Below, piece by piece: positions 40,365-49,603 of a stretch of 64,000 bases of DNA. The notes beneath the pieces were generated by a model. That model was not told the DNA's origin. It searched no databases and saw nothing but the letters and a program-made list of their open reading frames with translations. The first letter of the stretch is position 1, and each line of letters starts with the position of its first letter. Source of the DNA: Eubacteriales bacterium (GTDB lineage: Bacteria > Bacillota > Clostridia > Lachnospirales > Lachnospiraceae); contig JAUNUY010000001.1 in assembly GCA_030537935.1 (NCBI GenBank), positions 16,820-80,819 of the forward strand. The letters run 5' to 3'. The translations under genes and the position numbers were made by a program.

Positions 40365-41416
40365 TGATCGGGAATCAAATTACATTGCCGACATGGCGTT
40401 GGCTCAAGGTGAATGAGACGGACGTACGGATTCCGTCCATTCAATATCGTGAATATACTTGCATGGCGGATAGCGAGATTTTGCCGAGTGACGAAGTGGA
40501 GGCGGAAATCAATCGTTATCCGCACGGATTCTCTACGGCGGAGACGAAACGCCAAACGGAATCCTATACGAATTTGAATTATTACATTCATGCAAAACGC
40601 GGTGAAGACCGCCCTTTACAGAAAATCAGTCTGCCGCTGGATGCGCAAAATAAGAACCTGATTGACAAGCAGACCATTGTAGCGGAACCGGGCAGCCGCG
40701 TAGAAGTGCTGTATGATTATCATAACTTGGATGATGAAAAGGGATTCCGGAATACGGCGTTGCGTATTATCGCCCGCGAAAATGCCCACGTAAAAGTCTA
40801 CCTGGTACAGCGACATAATGAACAGACGCTGGCTATCCAATCCGTCATGAGTGTTGTGTACGAGCATGCGAGCGTGGAGGTGGTAGAGGTTGAAGTGGGT
40901 GCATACCAGACGTATTTCAACTACCGTTCCTCTTTGGTGGGCGATTATGCCAAGGTGGACACGAACAGTGTCTATTTCGGATACAAAGAAGAAGGTTTAA
41001 ATCTTTTCTATAATTTTGACCAGATTGGAAAGAAGACCAATTCCAATGTCATTGTAAAGGGTGCATTAAAGGACCGGGCGCATAAGATGTTTAAAGCAGC
41101 CCTGGATTTTAAGAAGGGGTCGAACGGTTCCGAAGGAAACGAAGAAGAGTTCGTAACACTGATGAGTGAAAATGTCAACAGTGTCGCCGTACCTCTCCTG
41201 CTCTGTCATGAGGATGACGTGGTCGGAAATCATGCTTCGAGTGCCGGTCGTATCAGCGGGGATACGTTATTTTATATCATGAGTCGGGGCATTTCACGTC
41301 GCGAAGCGGAGAAGATGATTGTAGAATCGAATTTGATGCCGACGGTGGACTTGATTCCGGACATGGTATTGAGAAAAGAGATTTGGCGTCGTATTGAAGA
41401 TAAGCTCGATGCCTAG
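40364..41416 (+). CDS. sufD: Fe-S cluster assembly protein SufD
   Basis: A 350-residue paralogue of SufB that completes the SufBC2D complex. The N-terminal part contains the tryptophan-rich TLPTWRWLKVNET typical of SufD. The beta-helix core ends in the family segment GRISGDTLFYIMSRGISRREAEKM, with the conserved histidine/glutamate CHEDDVVGNHASSAG just before. It is shorter than proteobacterial SufD but normal for Gram-positive bacteria. It overlaps sufB by one base and precedes sufS by 9 bases. Confidence 0.95.
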   Translation: MIGNQITLPTWRWLKVNETDVRIPSIQYREYTCMADSEILPSDEVEAEINRYPHGFSTAETKRQTESYTNLNYYIHAKRGEDRPLQKISLPLDAQNKNLIDKQTIVAEPGSRVEVLYDYHNLDDEKGFRNTALRIIARENAHVKVYLVQRHNEQTLAIQSVMSVVYEHASVEVVEVEVGAYQTYFNYRSSLVGDYAKVDTNSVYFGYKEEGLNLFYNFDQIGKKTNSNVIVKGALKDRAHKMFKAALDFKKGSNGSEGNEEEFVTLMSENVNSVAVPLLLCHEDDVVGNHASSAGRISGDTLFYIMSRGISRREAEKMIVESNLMPTVDLIPDMVLRKEIWRRIEDKLDA

Positions 41417-41425
41417 CGAGGAGCG

Positions 41426-42664
41426 ATGATGAATGCAGCGGAGTTACGGGAGATTCGAAAAGACTTTCCCTATTTAAACGAGGACGAGGTGGGCAAAAAA
41501 GTCGTCTACTTCGATAACGCGGCCACGACCCAGCGGCCCAAACAGATTATGGCGGCGGTCGGCCGTTACTGCAGTTATGAGAATGCGAATCCGCACCGGA
41601 GTGCCCATCATCTGAGCATTGCATCGACACGGGCGTACGACATGGCGCGTGAGACGGTGCAACGCTTCATCGGAGCAGGTCATTTCGAGGAGATCATCTT
41701 TACGCGCAATGCGACGGAAGCCATCAATCTCGTCGCCTACAGTTACGGCTTGACGCATTTGAAGCCGGGTGACGAGGTTCTTATCTCCATTATGGAACAT
41801 CATAGCAACCTCTGTACATGGCAATACGTCTGTAAACAGACGGGGGCAACTTTAAAATATGTTTATCTGAATGAAGAGCGGCAGATTGATATGGCGGCCT
41901 TTGAAGCGGCGTTGACGGATAAGGTGAAAATTTTCGCCGTGACGGGTGCGGCCAATACGGTGGCAACCTGTCCGGATATTGCACCCATGATTCGCGCGGC
42001 GAAGGAAAAGGGCGCGGTCACCCTCGTGGATGCGGCACAATTGGCGGCACATGAGCGGGTAGATGTCCGGGCGCTGGCTTGTGACTTTCTCGTTTTTTCC
42101 GGTCACAAGCTGCTCTCGCCGATGGGTATTGGCGTACTTTACGGTCGTATTGAGCTGCTGAATGAGATGTGTCCGTTTCTGTATGGCGGTGACATGGTCG
42201 AGTACGTCTACGAGCAGGATACCACCTTTGCGGCCTCACCGTATAAGTTTGAAGCCGGAACGCAGAATGTAGCCGGTGCGGTGGGTCTGAAAACGGCCAT
42301 TGAATATATTGAAGATATCGGATTTGACAAAATCGTCGAACAGGAACGCCGGTTGATGGATTATGCGTATGAACGGATGCGGACCTTACCGTATCTGGAT
42401 TTGTATGCGACACCGTGTAAGAACCGGGGGCCCATCATCATGTTCAACTACAAGGAAGTTCATCCCCACGATGCGGCATCTATTATGGACTCTTATAATA
42501 TTGCCATCCGTTCGGGACATCATTGTGCGGCACCCTTGCATCATTACCTGGACATCAATGCATCCTGCCGTGCAAGTTTCGCGTTCTACAATACGACGGA
42601 TGAAATTGATTTATTCATAGCGGCGTTGCCTAAGGTACAGGAGGTATTCGGTCTTGGATATTAA
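41426..42664 (+). CDS. sufS: Cysteine desulfurase SufS
   Basis: A 412-residue pyridoxal-phosphate enzyme that releases sulfur from cysteine as a persulfide for cluster assembly. The N-terminal YFDNAATTQRPK, the HHSNLCTW motif, the PLP-lysine block FSGHKLLSPMGIGVLYG and the catalytic-cysteine loop RSGHHCAAPLHHYL identify the SufS (group II) class. Two ATG codons in tandem (41426 and 41429) follow GCGAGGAG; the first is taken. The stop overlaps the sufU start by 11 bases. Confidence 0.97.
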   Translation: MMNAAELREIRKDFPYLNEDEVGKKVVYFDNAATTQRPKQIMAAVGRYCSYENANPHRSAHHLSIASTRAYDMARETVQRFIGAGHFEEIIFTRNATEAINLVAYSYGLTHLKPGDEVLISIMEHHSNLCTWQYVCKQTGATLKYVYLNEERQIDMAAFEAALTDKVKIFAVTGAANTVATCPDIAPMIRAAKEKGAVTLVDAAQLAAHERVDVRALACDFLVFSGHKLLSPMGIGVLYGRIELLNEMCPFLYGGDMVEYVYEQDTTFAASPYKFEAGTQNVAGAVGLKTAIEYIEDIGFDKIVEQERRLMDYAYERMRTLPYLDLYATPCKNRGPIIMFNYKEVHPHDAASIMDSYNIAIRSGHHCAAPLHHYLDINASCRASFAFYNTTDEIDLFIAALPKVQEVFGLGY

Positions 42665-43082
42665 AGAAATCTATACCCAGATGATATTGGAGGAGAGTCG
42701 GAATAAGGCGAATAAGCATGTACTGGAAGGGGCAACCGCTGTTGAAAAGGGCCATAATCCCAGCTGCGGCGATGAAATCACCCTCCAGATCAAGGTGGCG
42801 AACGGCATCATTGAAGATGCGGCCTTTGTGGGCGTCGGTTGTGCCATTTCCCAAGCATCCACGTCGATGATGATTGATCTCATCCGAGGGAAACGTGTTG
42901 AGGAAGCGAAGGCCCTGGCGGAAACCTTTATCGGTATGATTAAAAAAGACATTACAGATGAAGAGGAACTGGAAGTTCTGGAAGATGCCATCGCCTTTCA
43001 GAATATTTCCAATCTGCCGGCTCGCGTAAAATGTGCCGTCTTGGCATGGCATACGCTTTCCGGTATTCTGGAAAGCGATTGA
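42654..43082 (+). CDS. sufU: Zinc-dependent sulfurtransferase SufU
   Basis: A 142-residue IscU-like protein that, in Bacillota, accepts sulfur from SufS and passes it to SufB. The three zinc-binding cysteines are in NPSCGDE, VGVGCAISQASTSMM and RVKCAVLAW, and the SufU-specific insertion before the last cysteine is present. The TTG start at 42654 is supported by AGGAGG nine bases ahead; the next ATG (42681) would remove the conserved IYTQMILE segment. It ends the operon and is followed by a strong terminator. Confidence 0.95.
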   Translation: MDIKEIYTQMILEESRNKANKHVLEGATAVEKGHNPSCGDEITLQIKVANGIIEDAAFVGVGCAISQASTSMMIDLIRGKRVEEAKALAETFIGMIKKDITDEEELEVLEDAIAFQNISNLPARVKCAVLAWHTLSGILESD

Positions 43083-43093
43083 TAATGAGATGA

Positions 43094-43139
43094 AGCGTCC
43101 GAAATGATCCCGTGTGGGGGTTGTTTCGGACGTTTTTTT
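43094..43139 (+). terminator. Intrinsic terminator of the suf operon
   Basis: CGTCCGAAA (43096-43104) pairs with TTTCGGACG (43124-43132), followed by seven T. The loop is 19 bases and contains GATCCCGTGTGGGGG, which may pair further. Confidence 0.88.
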
Positions 43140-43340
43140 GCGTGGTACGTGAATGGAGGAGGCGTGAGGGAAGAAGAACGGGGAAAATAAATACAGATGC
43201 TTCCCCCGTATCAACGGATAAACAGACGACATATCGGCTTGCGTGGATGGATATATTATTTTGTTCATCATTTTGTACAATGAAAAACGGATAATGGCTT
43301 GATTTTTATTTAAATTTACTGTTAAGTCCGCGGACCTCGG

Positions 43341-43369
43341 TTGACTATAACATGGGGAAAACCTATAAT
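43341..43369 (+). promoter_or_regulatory. Sigma-A promoter of the ABC exporter genes
   Basis: TTGACT (43341-43346), a 17-base spacer and TATAAT (43364-43369), about 47 bases before the ATPase start. The stretch 43140-43340 holds no gene that I can support. Confidence 0.82.
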
Positions 43370-43415
43370 AATAGTAGAAGAATCGGGGCTTCCGATGCAT
43401 GAAAGGGGATGGCGA

Positions 43416-44117
43416 ATGAGCTTCATAGAATTTAAAAACGTATATAAACGCTATCGTGTCGGCGAGTCGGAGATTGTCGCGAATCGGGATGTCAATTTCA
43501 CCATTGAAGAAGGCGAGCTGGCCATCATCGTCGGACCGAGCGGTGCCGGCAAGTCGACCGTTTTGAACATCCTCGGCGGAATGGACCGTTGCGATGAGGG
43601 GCATGTATTCGTGGACGGGAAGGATATTACCACGTTAAATGAACGGGATTTGACGACATTTCGACGTTATGATATCGGCTTCGTATTCCAGTTTTACAAC
43701 TTGATTCCGAATCTGACCGTATTGGAAAATGTTGAACTGGCAACGCAGATCGTGTCGGTGGCGGCAGATCCGGAATCGGTTTTGGCGCAGGTCGGCCTGT
43801 CGGAACGGCTGGATAATTTCCCGACGCAGATATCGGGCGGCGAGCAACAGCGTGTGGCGATTGCGCGTGCTCTGGCGAAACGTCCGAAGATTTTACTCTG
43901 TGATGAGCCGACGGGTGCCCTGGATTATACGACGAGTAAGCAGATACTGAAACTACTACAGACCATTTGTGCTGAGACCGGAACGACGGTCGTGATTATA
44001 ACCCATAACATGGCGACGACCCCCATGGCGGATCGCGTCATAGAAATCAATGATGCCCATGTCCGAAATATCCAATGTAACTCGGAAGCGGTTTCGGTGG
44101 ATACGTTGAACTGGTAG
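43416..44117 (+). CDS. ABC transporter ATPase, MacB/LolD type
   Basis: A 233-residue ATP-binding subunit. Walker [11 protein letters not shown]-loop [19 protein letters not shown], signature [15 protein letters not shown] and Walker [13 protein letters not shown] are complete. The Q-loop and [10 protein letters not shown] stretch are characteristic of the MacB/LolD/BceA group, which power FtsX-like permeases. The ATG at 43416 is chosen because AAAGGGGA precedes it, and upstream ATG codons would lie on the promoter. The matching permease follows after 9 bases. These pairs export peptides, lipids or antimicrobials, or act as mechanotransmission complexes; no sensor kinase is next to it. Confidence 0.93.
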   Translation: MSFIEFKNVYKRYRVGESEIVANRDVNFTIEEGELAIIVGPSGAGKSTVLNILGGMDRCDEGHVFVDGKDITTLNERDLTTFRRYDIGFVFQFYNLIPNLTVLENVELATQIVSVAADPESVLAQVGLSERLDNFPTQISGGEQQRVAIARALAKRPKILLCDEPTGALDYTTSKQILKLLQTICAETGTTVVIITHNMATTPMADRVIEINDAHVRNIQCNSEAVSVDTLNW

Positions 44118-44126
44118 GGGGCGGCA

Positions 44127-46772
44127 ATGAAAAAAAAGAAGGAGAGGAGAAGGCGTTCCGTCTTGTCCAAAGACATGTTTCGGGAAATCGGTTATACGAA
44201 AGCCCGTTTCATATCCGTCATCTTCATGATTTTATTAGGGGTCACGGTTTCCGTCGGCGTCAAGATTACCTCGCCCATCATGAAGGAGACCCTACGAAAT
44301 TACATTGAGAAGGCGCAACTTTATGATATTCGTATAACCTCGGATTATCCGCTGGAGGAAGATGATTTGGCCGCGGTTCGCGGGCAGTCGGGGGTCGTCC
44401 TTGCGGAAGCGGGTCATGAAACGGCTCTGCGTCTTCGCGGTGAGGATACGGACTGTACCGTCTATGCTTATTCCGATGCCATCAATGTGCCGGATGTGAC
44501 CGTCGGACACGCTCCGCAGGCGGATGATGAAATCCTGTTGGATGATTGGTTGCGGGGACGTTATGCCATTGGGGACAGGATTGTCTTGGAACGTCCGCCA
44601 AAAAAGAACTATCATGAAAACGACCCGCTCAAACGTTATGAGTATAAGGTCAGCGGCTTTGCCCGAAGTATTCTGCACATGGATCTTTTTGCAGACAACA
44701 AGGTGGAGATGGCGGAACGGATTGCGGCACCTCGCAGTTTCGGTTTCGTGCGCAACGCAAACTTTCGGGAGAAGACCTTTGACAGTATCTATTTACGGTT
44801 GGACGGAAGTGATGCCTTCGCCTTCGGGACGGAAGAGAATCGACGGGAAGCGGCTGCGGAGAAGCGTGATTTGGCACAGATGCTTCGAAAGCGTTCGGAT
44901 GCCGTCTATGCGGAGAAGCGTAATGACATTAAGGTAAAGCAGAAAGAGCTTGAAGAAGCAAAGTATAAGCTGAAGGTGGCGTTACAGCATGAGGAGCGGT
45001 TTCAGCCGGAAGAAATTTCAGATATGCGCCGCAAGTTGGATGAGGTGCAGGAGGGGTTGGACAAAGTCGATGAAGGGTTGGATCGACTTTTCCGACCGGG
45101 CTATAAGGTGTCAAGTCGGTATGACTTGTTGCCGGTGAGTGAATTTTTTGCGAGTGCGGAAAAGCTTAATACCGTGGCGGACATCTTTTCGGGTTTCTTT
45201 TTCATGATTGCCATTCTGGTATCACTGACGACGATGACCCGCATGGTGGAGGAACAGCGAATTCAGATCGGGACGTTAAAAGCGCTCGGCTATCCGAATG
45301 TGCGCATTACGCGTAAGTATTTCGTATACGGCTCCCTGGCTTCAACGGCGGGCATCATCGGCGGTTTGATTCTGGGGCATTGGGTTTTAATGCCCATGGT
45401 CTTTTCGGCGTATTCCGCCAGCTATAATTTACCGGATTACGTATTGACTTTTCATCCGGTTATCGTGTTCCTGTTTTGCGGCATCGCCTATCTTTGTACC
45501 ACGTTAAGTGCGGCCATTGCCGTGAATACGATGTTGAAGAAGCGTGTGGCCGTATTGATGCGGGGAAAACCGCCCAAGAAAGGGACACGTATTTTCCTCG
45601 AACGTTTTCGTCTGATATGGCGGCGGATGAATTTCTTCCAGAAGGTTTCCGCCCGTAACGTATTCCGCTACAAGGCACGCATGTGGATGACCATCAGCGG
45701 TATTGCCGGGTGCACGGGTCTTTTGTTCTTGGGGTTCAGTCTAAAATCGAGCATTATCAGCATCAGTGACAAGCAGTTTGAGGAACTGTTTAAGTATACG
45801 GTGACGGTCGCTTACAATCCCTACTCACCGGAGAAGGACATCCGCGGTTTGGAGAATCGTATTCAATCGGCGGACATTGTAACGGACATGGTGGATGTTT
45901 ACGGGGCGACCATCTCGGTGAGCGGTTCTTCGGAAAAGGATGTAAGCAATGTCACGATGTTCGTGGCGGATGAGGGGGCAGATTTTTCACGGTTCATCAA
46001 CTTCCGAAATATGGCCGGTGATGAAGTCAAGGTCGATGAGAACGGCGTCAAGATGACGTTGAAGCTCGCCCGTGTGCTAAAAGTAGAGACGGGCGGACAG
46101 GCGACGGTGTCGTTGCCCGGTGAAGACTGTGACTTTCGGGTTTCAGACATCATTGAAAACTATGTGGGGCACGCCCTTTACCTGGATGCGTCATACTATA
46201 AATCGGTGACGAAAAAGGTGCCTCTGCATAATATGAAAATGTTGAAATTGCGGAAAACGGACGGGGCGTCCTTACAGAAATTCATTGCCGACCTGAAAAA
46301 TGATCCTGCCGTCTTCGCCGTTGACAACCTGATGACGGGACGAACCATTTTGGATTTACTGGCAAGCAGTATGAATGCCTTCGTGTACGTGATGGTCGTC
46401 TGTTCCATCTTGCTGGCATTGGTCGTCTTGTACAATTTGACGAACATTAATATTTCGGAGCGGGTGCGCGAGCTGTCCACCATCAAGGTGCTCGGTTTTT
46501 ATCCGCGGGAGATTACCCGTTACATCTATCGTGAGACGCTGCTTTTGACCGTCTTCGGCCAGGCGCTGGGATTGCTGTTGGGTAATATCATGCATGCCTA
46601 TGTCGTGCTGGAATTGCCGCCGGATATGATTATGTTAGATCCCAGAACCTATCTGCGGGACTACGGCATTGCCATCGGCATCACCTTCGGTATCACGCTC
46701 CTGATCAGCATTTTCCTGCATCGGAAGTTAAAACATGTGAACATGGTCGAATCCTTGAAGGCGATAGAATAG
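44127..46772 (+). CDS. FtsX-like ABC transporter permease, full-length
   Basis: An 881-residue permease with two FtsX/MacB modules. A first membrane helix (about 25-45) is followed by an external domain, which includes a coiled-coil stretch at about 265-325 (KQKELEEAKYKLKVALQ, MRRKLDEVQEGLDKVDEGLD). Three membrane helices lie between about 355 and 480. A basic cytoplasmic linker (KKRVAVLMRGKPPKKGT) follows, then another helix near 535, a second external domain and the last three helices from about 745 to 870, ending HVNMVESLKAIE. This coiled-coil FtsX architecture is common in Clostridia; the substrate is unknown. It follows its ATPase by 9 bases. No clear terminator is seen after it. Confidence 0.88.
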   Translation: MKKKKERRRRSVLSKDMFREIGYTKARFISVIFMILLGVTVSVGVKITSPIMKETLRNYIEKAQLYDIRITSDYPLEEDDLAAVRGQSGVVLAEAGHETALRLRGEDTDCTVYAYSDAINVPDVTVGHAPQADDEILLDDWLRGRYAIGDRIVLERPPKKNYHENDPLKRYEYKVSGFARSILHMDLFADNKVEMAERIAAPRSFGFVRNANFREKTFDSIYLRLDGSDAFAFGTEENRREAAAEKRDLAQMLRKRSDAVYAEKRNDIKVKQKELEEAKYKLKVALQHEERFQPEEISDMRRKLDEVQEGLDKVDEGLDRLFRPGYKVSSRYDLLPVSEFFASAEKLNTVADIFSGFFFMIAILVSLTTMTRMVEEQRIQIGTLKALGYPNVRITRKYFVYGSLASTAGIIGGLILGHWVLMPMVFSAYSASYNLPDYVLTFHPVIVFLFCGIAYLCTTLSAAIAVNTMLKKRVAVLMRGKPPKKGTRIFLERFRLIWRRMNFFQKVSARNVFRYKARMWMTISGIAGCTGLLFLGFSLKSSIISISDKQFEELFKYTVTVAYNPYSPEKDIRGLENRIQSADIVTDMVDVYGATISVSGSSEKDVSNVTMFVADEGADFSRFINFRNMAGDEVKVDENGVKMTLKLARVLKVETGGQATVSLPGEDCDFRVSDIIENYVGHALYLDASYYKSVTKKVPLHNMKMLKLRKTDGASLQKFIADLKNDPAVFAVDNLMTGRTILDLLASSMNAFVYVMVVCSILLALVVLYNLTNINISERVRELSTIKVLGFYPREITRYIYRETLLLTVFGQALGLLLGNIMHAYVVLELPPDMIMLDPRTYLRDYGIAIGITFGITLLISIFLHRKLKHVNMVESLKAIE

Positions 46773-46846
46773 TGGCATTATCACGAAATATTGGCCATTA
46801 AAGTTGTTACCGTAGGCTAATTTTTAAGGATTGGTCTTGAATCGAA

Positions 46847-46875
46847 TTGTTATTATCATTTAGCTATGTTATAAT
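46847..46875 (+). promoter_or_regulatory. Promoter of the rnf operon with extended -10
   Basis: TTGTTA (46847-46852), a 17-base spacer and TATAAT (46870-46875) preceded by TGT, which makes an extended -10 element. Confidence 0.83.
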
Positions 46876-46947
46876 AACGAAAATTCGGAGAATAAAGGCA
46901 TATTAATAGGAAGATACTTGAAATGTAGTAAAGAAAGGTGGTTTGCA

Positions 46948-48645
46948 GTGTTAACTTTTCGAGGCGGTGTCCATCCGTACGATGGGAAAGACTTAACAAT
47001 GAACTGCGCCATTCAGGATCTTGATGCAGATGACATCATGGTATTTCCGATGGTGCAGCACCTCGGGGCGCCCGCAAATCCGATGGTAAAGCGCGGTGAA
47101 CGGGTTCTGGTCGGTCAGATTATCGGCGAAGCGAGCGGCTTTATTTCGGCCAATGTCGTATCTTCGGTATCCGGCAAAGTTAAGGCGGTTGAGCCGCGTG
47201 TCATTACAACCGGTGCCAAAGTGATGAGCGTAGTCGTTGAAAACGATCGCGAATATGAGGCCGTGGAAGGCTACGGTCAGCCGCGCGACTGGAAGAAATT
47301 GTCCAATGATGAGATTCGCCGTATCATCAAAGATGCCGGGATTGTCGGAATGGGCGGTGCGGGATTCCCCGCCAATGTCAAGCTCATGCCCGGTGATGAT
47401 GAGGCCATAGAATATATTATCATTAACGGTGCGGAGTGTGAGCCCTATCTTACTTCCGATTATCGATTGATGTTGGAAGAACCGGAGCGTTTGATTGGCG
47501 GTCTGGAAATTTTGTTGCACATGTTTCCGAACGCGAAGGCATACATTGGTATCGAGAAAAACAAACCACAGGCCATCGAACTCTTGGAGGAGATGACACG
47601 GGACAACGACCGAATCATCATTTCTCCGTTGAAGACGAAGTACCCGCAGGGCGGTGAGCGCATGCTCATCTATGCAATTACAAAGCGGAAGGTCCATTCC
47701 CGTAAATTACCGAAGGATGCAGGCTGTATCGTTCATAACGTGGATACTTGTATGGGCATTTATCGTGCGGTAGCGGAGTCCATTCCGAGTATTAAACGGA
47801 TTGTTACCGTATCCGGTGACGCGGTGGCCCATCCTTGTAATTTCAGAGTTTATAACGGAACAAAGGCACAATCCATTATTGATGCGGCGGGCGGGTATTC
47901 AAAGACACCGTTCCGTATTATTGCCGGCGGACCGATGATGGGGATGGCACAGCATTCCATGGAGATTCCCGCAACGAAGAACTTGTCGGCATTATTGGTG
48001 TTTACCAAGAAATTGGCGGCACACTACGATGAGACGAATTGTATCCGCTGCGGAAAGTGCGTTAATGTTTGTCCCGAATTTTTAGCACCCGTCATCATGA
48101 TGAATGATGTGCAGACGGGGGATTTCGACGGATTTGAAAAGCATAACGGTATGGAATGTATTGAGTGCGGCAGTTGCGCCTATATTTGTCCGGCACGGAG
48201 AAAACTGACGCAGAATTTCAAGCTGGGCAAGTTACGCGTTGGTATGAAGCGTCGCGCGGAAGCGGAGAAGAAGAAAAAAGAAGAGGCGGAAAAGAAGGCT
48301 GCGGAAGCTGCAGCAGCCGAGGATAAGCAGGAAGAGGCGACCGTAGCGGCATCTGCGAATGCCAAGGAAAAGCCGGATAAAGCGGCTGTGGATACCAAAG
48401 AAAAAGCGGGTAAAGCGACATCCGTGGATACCGAGGACGATTCGGAGAAAACGGCATCGGTTGCGGAGCAACCGGCCGATAAGGCAAAGCAGCTTGATGA
48501 CATGCCGGAGAAGACAGCGGATGAGGAGTCGGTTTCCGCCAAAGGTGCGGCAACCCCGGAATCGGCAGCGAGTCCGGCCCCGGAATTGGTGGCACAGTCG
48601 GTGAAGGAACGGCGTGAAGCGGTACCTGAGCCGATGCAGGCCTGA
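46948..48645 (+). CDS. rnfC: Rnf complex subunit RnfC
   Basis: The 565-residue peripheral subunit that accepts electrons to or from NAD(H) in the Rnf ferredoxin:NAD+ oxidoreductase. The N-terminal TFRGGVHPYDGKD is diagnostic. The NADH/FMN-binding block GMGGAGFPANVKL is near residue 134 and IINGAECEPYLTSDYRLM follows. Two 4Fe-4S motifs, CIRCGKCVNVCP and CIECGSCAYICP, lie at about 365 and 404. After residue about 440 there is a long low-complexity tail rich in Ala, Glu and Lys. The GTG at 46948 follows AAAGGTGG and fits the family N-terminus. It is the first gene of rnfCDGEAB. Confidence 0.95.
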   Translation: MLTFRGGVHPYDGKDLTMNCAIQDLDADDIMVFPMVQHLGAPANPMVKRGERVLVGQIIGEASGFISANVVSSVSGKVKAVEPRVITTGAKVMSVVVENDREYEAVEGYGQPRDWKKLSNDEIRRIIKDAGIVGMGGAGFPANVKLMPGDDEAIEYIIINGAECEPYLTSDYRLMLEEPERLIGGLEILLHMFPNAKAYIGIEKNKPQAIELLEEMTRDNDRIIISPLKTKYPQGGERMLIYAITKRKVHSRKLPKDAGCIVHNVDTCMGIYRAVAESIPSIKRIVTVSGDAVAHPCNFRVYNGTKAQSIIDAAGGYSKTPFRIIAGGPMMGMAQHSMEIPATKNLSALLVFTKKLAAHYDETNCIRCGKCVNVCPEFLAPVIMMNDVQTGDFDGFEKHNGMECIECGSCAYICPARRKLTQNFKLGKLRVGMKRRAEAEKKKKEEAEKKAAEAAAAEDKQEEATVAASANAKEKPDKAAVDTKEKAGKATSVDTEDDSEKTASVAEQPADKAKQLDDMPEKTADEESVSAKGAATPESAASPAPELVAQSVKERREAVPEPMQA

Positions 48646-48661
48646 TAGAAGGAGATGGAGC

Positions 48662-49603
48662 ATGAGTGATATTATCTTAGATGTCTCGATCGGCCCGCAG
48701 TCGGTCACCCGGGACGACACGAAGCGGTTGATGACCGACGTGTTGATAGCCCTGGCACCCTCGGCATTGTGGGGGATGTACGTATTCGGGCTTGAAGCGG
48801 TGTTGACTTTGCTTATCAGTGTTGCAGCCTGTGTCGGTTTCGAGTATGTATATACGAAGCTGATGAAATTACCTACGAGTATCGGCGACTTCAGTGCCGT
48901 CGTGACCGGTCTCTTGTTGGGGATGAACCTTTCATCCACGGTACCGTGGTGGCTTTGTATTATCGGTGCTTTTGTTGCAATTATTTTTGCAAAGATGCTT
49001 TTTGGCGGTCTAGGCTACAACTTTATTAATCCCGCGCTGGCGGCACGTTGCTTTCTGTTGATCAGTTTTACGGCAAGGATGACCTCTTTCACCTATGATG
49101 CGGTGACCGGACCGACGCCGCTGGCCGTCATGAAGACGGATGGTTACGGTGCGGTGAATCTGCTTGATATGTTCCTGGGCTATAAGGGCGGCGTTATCGG
49201 CGAGGTGTCCATCCTCGCACTGTTACTGGGGGCGGCCTATCTCCTGATAAGACGGGTTATCACCTTACGTATTCCCCTGGCCTATATTCTGACATTTACC
49301 GTATACACTTTCTTTTTCGGTCAGTTTCAGTTTGACTGGTACTATACGCTTTTACAACTTTGTACGGGCGGTATCGTTCTCGGTGCCTTCTTTATGGCGA
49401 CCGATTATACGACCTCTCCGGTGACGCCGAAGGGCGAGATTGTTTTCGGGATTCTGCTCGGTCTCTTGACGGGTCTCTTCCGGGGTCCCAATTCCGAGGG
49501 TGTATCCTATGCCATTATTATCGGCAACCTCTTGGTGCCGTTAATCGAGCGTGCGACCGTCCCGCGTTTCTTCGGAAAGGAGGCGAAGCGTAAGAATGGC
49601 TGA
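48662..49603 (+). CDS. rnfD: Rnf complex subunit RnfD
   Basis: A 313-residue membrane subunit related to NqrB, part of the ion-translocating core. The N-terminal DVSIGPQSVTRDDTKRLM and the membrane segments VLIALAPSALWGMYVFG and following match RnfD. The covalent FMN threonine is expected in the SFTYDAVTGPTPLAVMK segment, where DAVTGPTPL fits the conserved motif. The later block GGIVLGAFFMATDYTTSPVTPKG is a strong family marker. The ATG at 48662 follows AAGGAGATGG. The stop overlaps rnfG by 8 bases. Confidence 0.95.
   Translation: MSDIILDVSIGPQSVTRDDTKRLMTDVLIALAPSALWGMYVFGLEAVLTLLISVAACVGFEYVYTKLMKLPTSIGDFSAVVTGLLLGMNLSSTVPWWLCIIGAFVAIIFAKMLFGGLGYNFINPALAARCFLLISFTARMTSFTYDAVTGPTPLAVMKTDGYGAVNLLDMFLGYKGGVIGEVSILALLLGAAYLLIRRVITLRIPLAYILTFTVYTFFFGQFQFDWYYTLLQLCTGGIVLGAFFMATDYTTSPVTPKGEIVFGILLGLLTGLFRGPNSEGVSYAIIIGNLLVPLIERATVPRFFGKEAKRKNG

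Noticed and set aside
43112..43294. A 60-codon open frame between the suf terminator and the ABC exporter
   Set aside because: It begins inside the suf terminator, has no ribosome binding site and codes for an unlikely Cys/Trp/Arg-rich product.
48180..48939. Serine/alanine-rich and arginine-rich open frames on the - strand under the RnfC tail
   Set aside because: They arise from the biased Ala/Glu/Lys codons of the RnfC tail read backwards.
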